NCBI GenBank assembly: GCA_965263345.1
Contig: CBDHHC010000005.1
Location: 124,001-188,000, forward strand
DNA length: 64,000 nt
Direction of reading: 5' to 3'
From: CBDHHC01 sp965263345
Lineage (GTDB): Bacteria; Pseudomonadota; Alphaproteobacteria; Rhizobiales; CBDHHC01
Below the pieces are notes generated by a model. It made no database searches and was not told the DNA's origin. It saw only the letters and a list, made by a program, of their open reading frames with translations. The position numbers and the translations under genes are program-made. Numbering within the stretch: position 1 is the stretch's first letter; the number at the start of each line of letters is the position of its first letter. Shown here piece by piece: positions 7,866 to 17,052 of the stretch.

Positions 7866-9737
7866 TTATTTGTATTTTCTAAGTATCCTTCTGGCCTTTT
7901 TTAAGATCGCATCTGCAATAACTGCATGGCCTTCTGCAGTAGGGTGGAACGAACCACCATAAGTGCCTGCGTAAATAAGCTGAAACTGGTTAAGGTTTTT
8001 TGTTCTCCAAAACTTTCTTATCAGTTGGCGCTTAGTATGTTGATGTGTTCCCATATATACATCATTCGGAGTTCTTATCCATCTTTGGCGAGAAGCATAT
8101 GGACGATAATCAGCTGGATTATATAGTTTCCATCCTTCACCATTTTTTTTCGGAATGCCAAATAATTCTTCTAACTTATCTTTATTTTGTTCGTCATAAG
8201 CACAAAATCCATGTTTAGCAAAGGCTTCCCTATGTTCATCCACAAAGGTCCATTTATTTTGCTTTGCTTTGCTTTTCATAACTTCATTAAGTTTTTTAGC
8301 AAATACTTCACCGGCTCGAACTCGCTTTGAGTTGGTTTTAAAAATAGGATGCAAATCCATGCCTTTTGCACCATCAGGGCAAATTGTTTTTCCATCCTGC
8401 ATATATCCCATTTTTGGATAAGCCGTTAAAATCACACGATCAGCCTGGTTCCATGGTACATGCAAAATAATATGCAAGGCTCTCTTTAAGGCTTTGTAAC
8501 GTAGCTTGAGTTGTTCTAACCTTCTTTCAGCATGTTTGGGTTTATATATTTGCCCCATCCAACCACCAAGTTGTTTTAGAGCACTTGCATCGCTTAAAAT
8601 CGCGTTGGCCACGAGACGTGAAAAGCCAACATCATTCCCACCAATTGAGAGAAGCACTAGATCAATATTTCGATGATGCCTTTTTTTCTTGTTACAATGA
8701 TAAAGTCCTAAATTCTCCAACTCGGGCAATTTATTGCCATATGTAAATGTAGTTGTATAAGTTCTATATTCTGGTGGGTTTGGTCCGCATGCTGCTCTAG
8801 CAGCAGCTCCAATTTGGGATGTATCGGGTGTATATTTTACCCACTCATTACCTTTATATCTGTCCAGAAGCCCTATAATCGCTTCGGCTCCTGAACAAGC
8901 AAACCCTGCAAAGGTTACAGCTCTTTGTTTACTTTCAAGAGCCAATTGTAAAGCGACCCTTAGCTGATGGGAATATAGAGAACGGTGACAAGACCGGCTT
9001 TGCCAACGAGCCCTTCTTTTATTAAAAAAGCTATCACCTACCCATAACCAACGCCCTACTCGTGTGGGATAATGTTTTAATTTCACTTTCTTTTTTGCTC
9101 GTCCATAATCTGCAGAGCGTTTTTCTGAGAAGACCACCGGCTTGTCTGGGTTGCCCTCACCAGATCCAAAAGAATCTCCCAGCCCTACAATAAATAGGTC
9201 TGTCACCTTAATTCTTTTTGAGGTTATGAGTTTTCCAGATTGTTCTACTTTTAAATTTCCTCCGCTGGGATAGGGAACCTCTATCTTTATCTCATCACTA
9301 CAATTAGAGGTTTTTTGGGAGTGAATTTTTGTTTTACCAACATAAAGTTTCCAGGTACATTTTTCATTGGTGACATTTGAATTTTTTAGACTTGCAATAA
9401 TAATATGGGACTTTGGATGTAAGTAATCTTTCTTTTTACCTTTACAATTATTGTACCTCTGTTTTTTGTTATCCCAGCACGTTGCCTTATACATCTCTTT
9501 TGCCCAACCATAGGGATATTTTTCAGATAGACGTCGTTCAATATTTAGAATGGGAGCTTCCATTTCCTCTTGAGATAGTTTTTCATATTCCTCCTGATGC
9601 ACCTTCGTATTTTGAGGATCAAGAAACATCCGAAAACTATTCTCTAATTTCCATTCAATTGAAGGAGATGCTATTGCAATCTTGTTGAATGTTATGGAAA
9701 TTAGAGCCAAGATGATTATTATAAATTTTTTACTCAT
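7866..9737 (-). CDS. Secreted SGNH/GDSL-type hydrolase
   Basis: The 623-residue protein begins with a signal peptide (hydrophobic residues 5-22, likely cleavage near ALA/SPS at about 24). The SGNH blocks are visible: GLGDSFGSGEGNP with nucleophile Ser189, Gly in FAGFACSGAEA near 278-286, GGND with Asn368, and SFHPTAEGH with His598. The Asp that normally sits three residues before the catalytic His is a Gly here, so a catalytic dyad or a displaced acid is likely. A cysteine-containing N-terminal region (about 85-150) precedes the hydrolase domain. Such enzymes are esterases or lipases acting on lipids or glycan acetyl groups; the substrate is unknown. It lies 24 bases after the NDUFAF6-like gene. 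Confidence 0.85.
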   Translation of the reverse strand: MSKKFIIIILALISITFNKIAIASPSIEWKLENSFRMFLDPQNTKVHQEEYEKLSQEEMEAPILNIERRLSEKYPYGWAKEMYKATCWDNKKQRYNNCKGKKKDYLHPKSHIIIASLKNSNVTNEKCTWKLYVGKTKIHSQKTSNCSDEIKIEVPYPSGGNLKVEQSGKLITSKRIKVTDLFIVGLGDSFGSGEGNPDKPVVFSEKRSADYGRAKKKVKLKHYPTRVGRWLWVGDSFFNKRRARWQSRSCHRSLYSHQLRVALQLALESKQRAVTFAGFACSGAEAIIGLLDRYKGNEWVKYTPDTSQIGAAARAACGPNPPEYRTYTTTFTYGNKLPELENLGLYHCNKKKRHHRNIDLVLLSIGGNDVGFSRLVANAILSDASALKQLGGWMGQIYKPKHAERRLEQLKLRYKALKRALHIILHVPWNQADRVILTAYPKMGYMQDGKTICPDGAKGMDLHPIFKTNSKRVRAGEVFAKKLNEVMKSKAKQNKWTFVDEHREAFAKHGFCAYDEQNKDKLEELFGIPKKNGEGWKLYNPADYRPYASRQRWIRTPNDVYMGTHQHTKRQLIRKFWRTKNLNQFQLIYAGTYGGSFHPTAEGHAVIADAILKKARRILRKYK

Positions 9738-9761
9738 ATCACCACCCCATAAGAAAATTAT

Positions 9762-10613
9762 TTAAAATGCACCAAATGCACTCGCTCGCCAATACCTCCA
9801 TAACCTATAGAGAGGGTTGATTTGAGATACATTTCTTAACACTTTATGATCTTTAGACTTTAGCTGCTTTATATAAGACGAAATCAATGCTATTGGCAAA
9901 AAAGAAGAATGCATTGTATCTGGAATATTGTGCATTTCTGTTGATAATTTTTTATATTGATTTTCCGAGACTGTGCAAAATTCTCTAATTAATTCTCTAA
10001 GACCCTGTGTTTCTTCACCACTGAAAACTTTCTCCATGTCAATGTTATATTGTTTTAGTTTATCAGCAGGCAAAAATAGACGTCCTTTTGATAGATGATT
10101 GGGTATTGATTTTAGTAACATGGCTAAACCGTAAGCCTGTCCAGCCTCCAAGGCGAATTCGTTTATATGCTTAGAACCTGATGGGTCTAAAATACATCCT
10201 GAGATGTAAAATGATGTTCCAAAAGTCTTATTTAAATAAATTTGGAGGGCTTTTTCATCTGGCATCAGCTCGCCTGACAAAAGGAAACTTGTTGCATCAA
10301 TGAATGCAATTAGTCTCATTTTTGGAAGATCATATTCTTCAATAATCTCGAACAAACCATCCGCCAGAGGATTTCCTGACTTTTTGCCATCTCCTTGATT
10401 AAGAATATCCCTCCACCATTGGAAACGGATCTCACCAAGAATAGGCTCACTTACAAGATCTGGAATTTTTTGGATGTCTTGAAAAAATGTGTAAAGTGTA
10501 AGTAAAGCAGCCTGTTTTTCTTTTGGTGCAAAATAAGTAGAGATATAACGATCAGGATCATACTCGCGAAGTATATCTATAGAATATGACTGATTGTTTT
10601 CCATCGCGATCAT
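9762..10613 (-). CDS. Squalene/phytoene synthase family protein, NDUFAF6-like
   Basis: This 283-residue protein belongs to the trans-isoprenyl diphosphate synthase fold: YDPDRYISTYFAPKEKQAALLTLY at the N-terminus (written here as a family landmark), RFQWWRDIL near 64-72, and EAGQAYGLAMLL in the second half. The aspartate-rich substrate motifs of true phytoene synthases (DxxxD) are not clear. The closest relatives are alphaproteobacterial homologues of human NDUFAF6, needed for complex I assembly. The gene starts three bases after the stop of the NDUFAF3-like gene, which supports an assembly role rather than carotenoid synthesis. The role is inferred from family and context. Confidence 0.8.
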   Translation of the reverse strand: MIAMENNQSYSIDILREYDPDRYISTYFAPKEKQAALLTLYTFFQDIQKIPDLVSEPILGEIRFQWWRDILNQGDGKKSGNPLADGLFEIIEEYDLPKMRLIAFIDATSFLLSGELMPDEKALQIYLNKTFGTSFYISGCILDPSGSKHINEFALEAGQAYGLAMLLKSIPNHLSKGRLFLPADKLKQYNIDMEKVFSGEETQGLRELIREFCTVSENQYKKLSTEMHNIPDTMHSSFLPIALISSYIKQLKSKDHKVLRNVSQINPLYRLWRYWRASAFGAF

Positions 10614-10616
10614 TTA

Positions 10617-11000
10617 TTATTCAACAGGTAGAACAGCTACCCCTACTGGTCGCTTTTCTGCGAGCAAAACATTATATGTTCTACAGGCGGCGCCTGTATT
10701 CATAACATCAAGACCCAAATTTGCTTCGTTAAATGCCTCTTGAATTTCTTTTGATACAAAAGACTGATCTATACCAGTTCCCAGTAATAAAAACTCAAAA
10801 GAATCAGCTTCGCTCAAGATTCTGGAAAAATCATCCAACATGAGATTCTCGAGGTTTTGCACAGTCCAGGCATAAACTCCACTCGGGAGGCAAATTAAGC
10901 CTCCTTTATGACTCATGTCAGCGAAACGAAAACCACCATTACCATATGTATCAATTTTCACCTGATAAGGATAGTATGCTTCGCTGATGTTTTTTGTCAT
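10617..11000 (-). CDS. Mth938-like (DUF498) protein, NDUFAF3-like
   Basis: Using the ATG at 11000 the product is 127 residues, the family's usual length. An upstream in-frame start would overlap secF and is rejected. The Mth938-like fold is indicated by YGNGGFRFADMSHKGGLI near 18-35, FEFLLLGTGI in the middle and MNTGAACRTYNVLLAEKRP near 100-118. The human homologue NDUFAF3 acts with NDUFAF4 in assembly of the respiratory complex I Q module. The alphaproteobacterial gene is typically found just after secF, as here (11-base gap). Cytoplasmic. Confidence 0.88.
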   Translation of the reverse strand: MTKNISEAYYPYQVKIDTYGNGGFRFADMSHKGGLICLPSGVYAWTVQNLENLMLDDFSRILSEADSFEFLLLGTGIDQSFVSKEIQEAFNEANLGLDVMNTGAACRTYNVLLAEKRPVGVAVLPVE

Positions 11001-11011
11001 ATGTTTTTGCG

Positions 11012-11968
11012 TTATACACTTGCAGAAAGAGGTTGTTTTGGCTTTGGTCCACCAACCCCGCTCCAATCTCTCTTAACACCCAGCATTAATAATACAGGTG
11101 AGGCGATGAATATTGATGAGTAAGTACCAATAACCACTCCCCAGATCATCGCAAAAATAAAGCCACGTAGGACCTCACCACCAAATATGTATAATGAAAA
11201 CAGAGCAATCAATGTTGTTACTGACGTTAAAATTGTTCGCGATAAGGTTTCATTAATTGATAAATTCATTAATTCAACCAAATCCATTTTCTTATACTTG
11301 CGAAGATTTTCACGTATTCTGTCAAAAACAACCACGGTATCATTGAGCGAGTATCCAATGATCGTTAGGAGGGCGGCAATAATTGAAAGCCCAAATTCAA
11401 GACCTAAAAGTGAGAAAATTCCAATTGTCAAAACAACATCGTGCACAAGTGCAGCAACAGCACCCAGAGAGAATTGCCATTCAAAGCGGAACCAAATGTA
11501 TAAAAGGACACATAATATTGCAACAACCACAGCTATTGTCCCAGACTCTTTTAATTCTTCTGAAACTGTTGGCCCAACGACTTCGGTACGACGATAGTCA
11601 TAACTATCACCAAGTTTCTCCTGAATAGATTTAACAGCATCTTGTTGAGCTTTATCTCCACCGGGCTGACGTTCCACACGGATCAGGGCTTCACTGGGTT
11701 GTCCGAAAGTTTGCACCTGAACCTCACCTAAATTTAAATTAGATGTTGTTGACCGTACATCACTTAGATCCACAGGCTTTTTATCTTTTGTGCCAATTTC
11801 AATCAGAATACCACCACGAAAGTCAATTCCGAAGTTTAATCCTTTTGAAAAAAACAAAGCTAAAGAAAAGAGAATGAATGCACATGAAGCGACAAGAAAC
11901 ATTTGTCTGTATCCCAAAAAAGGGATGCTTGTGCCCTCAGGCATTAATTTTATACCTTTCCAAGACAT
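11012..11968 (-). CDS. secF: Protein translocase subunit SecF
   Basis: SecF forms, with SecD and YajC, the proton-driven complex that assists SecYEG during late export. The 318-residue protein has six membrane segments, with FGIDFRGGILIEIG after TM1. A periplasmic P1 domain follows. The C-terminal half has GYSLNDTVVVFDRIRENLRKY and SRTILTSVTTLIALFSLY, both conserved RND landmarks. It starts 12 bases after the secD stop. Length is normal and no key motif is missing. Confidence 0.97.
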   Translation of the reverse strand: MSWKGIKLMPEGTSIPFLGYRQMFLVASCAFILFSLALFFSKGLNFGIDFRGGILIEIGTKDKKPVDLSDVRSTTSNLNLGEVQVQTFGQPSEALIRVERQPGGDKAQQDAVKSIQEKLGDSYDYRRTEVVGPTVSEELKESGTIAVVVAILCVLLYIWFRFEWQFSLGAVAALVHDVVLTIGIFSLLGLEFGLSIIAALLTIIGYSLNDTVVVFDRIRENLRKYKKMDLVELMNLSINETLSRTILTSVTTLIALFSLYIFGGEVLRGFIFAMIWGVVIGTYSSIFIASPVLLMLGVKRDWSGVGGPKPKQPLSASV

Positions 11969-11980
11969 CTTTTTATCTCC

Positions 11981-13639
11981 CTAGATTGGTACCGCGACAG
12001 AGCGGCTTTTTTGCATTCTTAACCAGGTTGCAACCATTAATCTTGTTACAATACATGCAGTAAATACTGAAGTTATAATTCCAATAGATAGTGTCACGGC
12101 AAACCCTTGAATTGGCCCTGAACCTAATAGGAATAAAACAGCAGCAGCTATAAATGTTGTGATATTCGCATCTAATATCGTTCCAAAGGCTCGACTATAT
12201 CCTGTATCAATTGCGGCTACAGTTGATTTTCCTGCCCGTAATTCTTCGCGAATTCTCTCAAAAATCAATACATTCGCATCGACAGCCATACCAATCGTCA
12301 AGACGATACCAGCTATACCAGGCAATGTCAGCGTTGCTTGCAACATGGACAAACAGCCAACAATTAGTATTAAATTTATCAATAGTGCTATGTTCGCAAA
12401 AACACCAAAGAGGCCATATGTGACAAGAATAAAGACTATCACACCAATAAGACCGATAATCCCTGCAATACTACCAGCAACAATTGAGTCTTGACCAAGG
12501 CTTGCACCAACGGTTCTTTCTTCAATGATTTGCAAAGTCGCTGATAAAGACCCTGACCTTAACAGAAGTGATAAATCAACAACTTCCTGCTGAGTAAATC
12601 TACCACTAATCTGGCCCTGACCTGTCAAAATTGGCGTTTGAATGACAGGAGCTGATATGACCTTTCTGTCACGTTTTTTTGTTGTCTGATCAATACCATT
12701 ATCTAAGACGATTGCGAATGGGCGACCTACATTTTCTTGTGTAACCCTTGCAAACTTGCTTGCACCTCCAGTATTAAATCCAAAGGCGATGACAGGCTGT
12801 CTATCATTCTGGTCACGGTCAGGTCTAGCGTAATCAAGCTCTGCTCCACTAACAATTACTCGCTTTTTAAGAAGGATTTGCCCTCCTCCATCAGCATTAT
12901 CAACAAGTTCTGAGCCGATGGGAACTCCGTTTGATAATGCCTCTTCAACAGATATTGATTGATCAACAAGCTGGAATGTCATTTTTGCTGGGTTACAACA
13001 AAGCTCTTTCAACTTTTTTGTATCTTCATAACCTGGAACTTGAAGAAGAATTCTGTTTTGTCCCTGACGTTGAATATTGGGCTCTGTCGTTCCCAAGGCA
13101 TCCACTCTTCGTCTGATTGTTTCAATTGCTGAGTTAATCGCAGACGATAATCTTTGCTCTGTTGCAGCTTTTGTGGGATTAAGTTTTATTAGTCCATCAC
13201 CTGCATCTACTATTTCCAAGTCAACATTTGTTGTGCCAGAAAATACTGATGTTTCGACGTTCTGTACCAACTCTCGTAATTTTGTAATCACGGCAGGAAC
13301 ATGCGCTGGATTTGTTATGCGAACTTCTACATGTCCATTGACGACGCGCGGCCGCTTACGGCGTATACGCTTGCCATCAACCCTGACGTCATTCACTTTT
13401 TTACGCACTTGGTCTCTTACTGTTTCGAGCCAATCACCTAAAAGTTCATTTTTATTCATTTCTAGAAGGAAATGAGCTCCACCCTGCAAGTCCAGTCCAA
13501 GGTTCAATTGGTTTTTTGGAAGCCAACTTGGCAAGGTGTCTAGAGTTTGTTTGTTAATTAAATTAGGAGTGGCAAATATTAACCCTAGCGCAGAAATAAG
13601 TATAATTGCCCACGTTTGTATAGTTGAAAAGTGCAACAT
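11981..13639 (-). CDS. secD: Protein translocase subunit SecD
   Basis: This 552-residue SecD has a first membrane segment, then LNLGLDLQGGAHFLLEMN, and a large periplasmic region. SIVAGSIAGIIGLIGVIVF opens the membrane domain. GMAVDANVLIFERIREEL and the closing ITTFIAAAVLFLLGSGPI segment are signature sequences. The conserved membrane Asp of the AVDANV motif, involved in proton coupling, is present. It lies between yajC (84-base gap) and secF (12-base gap) in the usual order yajC-secD-secF. Confidence 0.98.
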   Translation of the reverse strand: MLHFSTIQTWAIILISALGLIFATPNLINKQTLDTLPSWLPKNQLNLGLDLQGGAHFLLEMNKNELLGDWLETVRDQVRKKVNDVRVDGKRIRRKRPRVVNGHVEVRITNPAHVPAVITKLRELVQNVETSVFSGTTNVDLEIVDAGDGLIKLNPTKAATEQRLSSAINSAIETIRRRVDALGTTEPNIQRQGQNRILLQVPGYEDTKKLKELCCNPAKMTFQLVDQSISVEEALSNGVPIGSELVDNADGGGQILLKKRVIVSGAELDYARPDRDQNDRQPVIAFGFNTGGASKFARVTQENVGRPFAIVLDNGIDQTTKKRDRKVISAPVIQTPILTGQGQISGRFTQQEVVDLSLLLRSGSLSATLQIIEERTVGASLGQDSIVAGSIAGIIGLIGVIVFILVTYGLFGVFANIALLINLILIVGCLSMLQATLTLPGIAGIVLTIGMAVDANVLIFERIREELRAGKSTVAAIDTGYSRAFGTILDANITTFIAAAVLFLLGSGPIQGFAVTLSIGIITSVFTACIVTRLMVATWLRMQKSRSVAVPI

Positions 13640-13723
13640 TATCGGAAAATCTCCGGCACGAAAATCTTTGAAATTACTGTGTGATATATGATGTAGATGA
13701 CACCATTTCTAGTCCACGACATA

Positions 13724-14059
13724 TTATTTGTCATCTTTTACTGGCTCGCCCTTAGTTCTTACTTCGGCGATTGTATTGCGAACAACACGAATATTTACTC
13801 CATCTGAGATCTCAGCACGCACTTCATTGTCATCTATAACTTTTGTGACTTTAGCGATCATTCCACCGGCTGTAACAATTGTGTCTCCACGGCGCAAAGC
13901 TGAAATCATTTCTTGGTGTTGTTTCATGCGCTGTTGTTGCGGACGTATCAATAGGAAATAAAAAATTACGAAGATAAGGATTAATGGAATAAATTGACCA
14001 ATAATTCCTAAACCACCATCTGAGCCGGCTCCCTGAGCGAAGGCTGGAGTAATGAACAT
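13724..14059 (-). CDS. yajC: Preprotein translocase accessory subunit YajC
   Basis: The 111-residue protein has one membrane helix (about 22-41, LIPLILIFVIFYFLLIRPQQ) followed by QRMKQHQEMISAL and the cytoplasmic RRGDTIVTAGGMIAKV domain. These are the standard YajC landmarks. It is the first gene of a seven-gene run extending to 5939. The 274-base space to the divergent DUF815 gene probably holds both promoters, but no strong -35/-10 pair stands out. Confidence 0.97.
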   Translation of the reverse strand: MFITPAFAQGAGSDGGLGIIGQFIPLILIFVIFYFLLIRPQQQRMKQHQEMISALRRGDTIVTAGGMIAKVTKVIDDNEVRAEISDGVNIRVVRNTIAEVRTKGEPVKDDK

Positions 14060-14333
14060 GTGAATTCCCCTCTTTAATTATGGGATCAAGATCTGTTTTG
14101 TGAGGAAACTGTGTTCCGACAAAAGTTATATTATTTTTTGCGCACTATAAGCACACATGCGTTCTTTGCAAGTATTCGCTCTTAAATTTAGGAAAAATAA
14201 TTGGATTTCAGGATATAAGAGTGAATTTTTATATGGGTAATGTATCAATACTGCCCATCTTGCAAGCTTAAAACGATAAAACATGATATAAAATCAATGC
14301 TTAAAGAATAATTCGAACTTTAGAAGGTTTTTC

Positions 14334-15206
14334 ATGTTTAATGAGAACAAATTAGAACAAATCCTTGAACGTATAGCGGTTGCTGTTGAAAAATTGTCTC
14401 CTGAATCAGATCAAGAACCTGACTTTACAGAAGCAAATGCTTTTGTCTGGCAACCCAAGCGGAAAAAATTATATCCCATTGATATTGTTAATGCACTTCC
14501 ATTGGACCTTTTGAATTCTATTAAACCTATGAAAGATCAGTTATTAGCTAATACACTACGATTCGCTGAAGGATATGCTGCAAATAATGCTCTCTTGTGG
14601 GGGGCGAGAGGAATGGGGAAAAGTTCACTCGTGAAAGCCGTTCATTCTCATATTAATAAAAACCTAATTAAAAGTAGCGCCCCATTAAAACTTATTGAAA
14701 TTCATAGAGAAGATATTGCAAGTTTGCCTCTTTGTCTTGATTATCTTAGAGCCGAACCGTTTCAATTTATCATTTTTTGTGATGATTTATCATTTGAAGA
14801 GGATGATGCATCTTATAAATCGCTGAAAGCTGTCCTGGAAGGTGGGATTCAGGGGAGACCAAGCAATGTTATTTTTTATGCCACTTCTAATAGAAGACAT
14901 CTAATTCCTAGACATCTAAATGAAAATGAACCCAGCACAGAGATTAACTTCAATGATGTTATTAATGAAAAGGTCTCGCTGTCCGATCGATTTGGCTTAT
15001 GGCTTGGCTTTCATAACTGCAGCCAAGCTGATTATTTACAAATGGTAAAGACCTATGCGAACTATTTTAAGCTTGAAATCAATGATAGTTTTGAACCAAG
15101 AGCGCTAGAATGGTCTATGACAAGAGGTAGTCGGTCTGGGCGTGTTGCCTGGCAATTTATTCAGGATTTGGCAGGTGAACAAAAGAAAACTCTAAAAACA
15201 AATTAA
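14334..15206 (+). CDS. DUF815 family ATP-binding protein
   Basis: This 290-residue AAA+-type ATPase has a Walker A motif GARGMGKSS (90-98), a Walker B-like FIIFCDDLSFEEDD (about 146-159) and a sensor-like NVIFYATSNRRHLIP. These match the DUF815 family. Its role is not established. An AGAAGG ribosome-binding site lies shortly before the ATG. The gene is divergent from yajC, a neighbourhood common in alphaproteobacteria. The N-terminal 50 residues contain a helical segment that may mediate oligomerisation or partner binding. Confidence 0.92.
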   Translation: MFNENKLEQILERIAVAVEKLSPESDQEPDFTEANAFVWQPKRKKLYPIDIVNALPLDLLNSIKPMKDQLLANTLRFAEGYAANNALLWGARGMGKSSLVKAVHSHINKNLIKSSAPLKLIEIHREDIASLPLCLDYLRAEPFQFIIFCDDLSFEEDDASYKSLKAVLEGGIQGRPSNVIFYATSNRRHLIPRHLNENEPSTEINFNDVINEKVSLSDRFGLWLGFHNCSQADYLQMVKTYANYFKLEINDSFEPRALEWSMTRGSRSGRVAWQFIQDLAGEQKKTLKTN

Positions 15207-15373
15207 ATTTGTGCTGTTCTTAAAACAATTCCTATATAATCATTTCATCAGTATAAATACACTATTCTTTAGTAAATCATAATATAGAATACTCTTTAAT
15301 TCTAACTAATACTACTTAGAGGAAGAATAAAATTATCTATATTTAGGTAATATAGAGTTAAAGTGGAAAGCAT

Positions 15374-17035
15374 ATGGCTACAATCTTATGCATAGAAGAT
15401 GAAGATTATCTCCTAGAAGACATCGCTGAGTTTATAGAGATCTCAGGTCATGATGCGCTCAAGGCTATTGATGGGCAAATGGGCTTAGAGATGATCCTCA
15501 AACACAAACCTAATCTCGTGATTAGTGACGTCTCTATGCCTAAAAAAGATGGCAAACAAATGCTCATAGAATTGAGAAGCTCTTACCCAGAATTTAATGA
15601 TACTCCGTTTATCTTCCTTTCTGCATTTTCTGAACGCCAAAATATTTTGGAAGGTATGGATATTGGTGCAGATGATTATCTTACGAAACCTATTGACTAT
15701 GACCTGCTTGAAAGAACCATAGCAGCGAGACTTCGACGCGTACATGGGGTTAAGAAAAAGAGTAATGAAGACCTTCTTCATCTTTATAAAGATCTAACTT
15801 GTGAACCTAATGATCAAGAAAAAAGGCCCCCCATCTCTTCACAAATTACTTCCAAGAAACAGCTTGCCAATAGGCCTAAACCACAAGTTGCTAAGAACAG
15901 ATCACGGAAAAAGAAAGTATATGGATCTGTTTTAGAGCTAAAAAATGCAGAGGTTATTGAGAAAAAAAGTACAAATGAAAAAGGTTTATTGACTTGGCTT
16001 GAAGATACTTCAAGACATTTATTAGATCAACTTTTTCCTGACAAAGGTACTGTTGCTAAATCTTCTAAAGGCAAGATAGTGGTTTGTTACAATGATTCAG
16101 ACAAGGATATGACCACCAAGCGTACAGACAAACTTGTTTCAAACGTGAATGAAAAACTCCACCAAGAAAAAATTCCGGATCTTAAAAAATCAAAAATACA
16201 TTCTGAAAAAGACCTTAATGAATTAACTGTTGTGGCAGATAAATCATATGAAGCAGAAATTTCAGAAGAGGATGTCTCTCCTCCAGAACGCTTTGCAGCA
16301 AAAATACAAGAAGATTTAGATAACTTCGATGAGACAAATTCAGCAAAATTACCATCTGAAATGATAGACTTATTATCAGAAAATGATGCTCAACTTGTTT
16401 TACTGAAGTTATGTGATCAAAACAAAAAAGCTCTTCCAATTCGGATATTTAATTTTGATGAGAACTCTCGAAAAATTATTAGCACCAGCTTCAAAAACTT
16501 TACCACATCAGAATTGCTTGAAGCTCAGTATAAACTTGATGTGCTATTCTTAACTCTAATTGAGAAACACCTAAATAAACCAATAAAAAATAAAATGCTC
16601 ATCATTGATGTTCATTGTGATACTTTACTTTCTGACATTTATCGCAAACTTTACCTTGCTCACCTCAAGGATTTTATGCGTATATCAAAAGATAAAATTA
16701 TATTAAATTTGAGAAAAATCCCTCCTAAAACACCTGTAGGCACATATAAAGAAATCACCAAATCATTTGCTAACATTACCAAGATTGTTATTGGCCAACT
16801 TGAACCAAGAGATTTAAATGATTTCATTAAAAGCCCTCTTCCTCTGGGAGGAATCATCTGTTCTTACCTAAATACACAATTTGGCGATTTAAATGCTGTG
16901 CTCTTAAAAAAAACTAGAGCAGCCCTTCCTAATTCAAAAATTCCTTTGATTGTACGCGGTGTACAATCATATGAGGAAATACCTACCCTTCATAGATTAG
17001 GGTTTAACGGGTTTGGCATGAATCCTGATAGCTAA
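15374..17035 (+). CDS. Response regulator with long unassigned C-terminal region
   Basis: Residues 1-123 form a receiver domain: acidic pocket IEDED, phospho-acceptor Asp52 in VISDVSMP, and conserved Lys in DDYLTKPID near 107. Residues 124-350 are charged, low in hydrophobics and probably disordered, rich in Lys, Glu and Ser. Residues about 375-553 form a folded alpha/beta domain. Its end (IPLIVRGVQSYEEIPTLHRL, then GFNGFG) recalls the last barrel strands of degenerate EAL domains, but the catalytic EAL motif is not seen. A cognate kinase is not adjacent. The output mode, perhaps protein interaction or cyclic-di-GMP sensing, is inference. Confidence 0.8.
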   Translation: MATILCIEDEDYLLEDIAEFIEISGHDALKAIDGQMGLEMILKHKPNLVISDVSMPKKDGKQMLIELRSSYPEFNDTPFIFLSAFSERQNILEGMDIGADDYLTKPIDYDLLERTIAARLRRVHGVKKKSNEDLLHLYKDLTCEPNDQEKRPPISSQITSKKQLANRPKPQVAKNRSRKKKVYGSVLELKNAEVIEKKSTNEKGLLTWLEDTSRHLLDQLFPDKGTVAKSSKGKIVVCYNDSDKDMTTKRTDKLVSNVNEKLHQEKIPDLKKSKIHSEKDLNELTVVADKSYEAEISEEDVSPPERFAAKIQEDLDNFDETNSAKLPSEMIDLLSENDAQLVLLKLCDQNKKALPIRIFNFDENSRKIISTSFKNFTTSELLEAQYKLDVLFLTLIEKHLNKPIKNKMLIIDVHCDTLLSDIYRKLYLAHLKDFMRISKDKIILNLRKIPPKTPVGTYKEITKSFANITKIVIGQLEPRDLNDFIKSPLPLGGIICSYLNTQFGDLNAVLLKKTRAALPNSKIPLIVRGVQSYEEIPTLHRLGFNGFGMNPDS

Positions 17036-17052
17036 TAAGTAAGTTTCGGCAT

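Noticed and set aside
12159..13475. Plus-strand open frames over secD
   Set aside because: They are antisense to secD, lack ribosome-binding sites and have no family features.
16948..16968. GATTGTAC / GTACAATC inverted repeat with a 5-base gap
   Set aside because: It lies inside the response regulator coding sequence, where the encoded IPLIVRGVQSY segment looks conserved, so it is probably chance.
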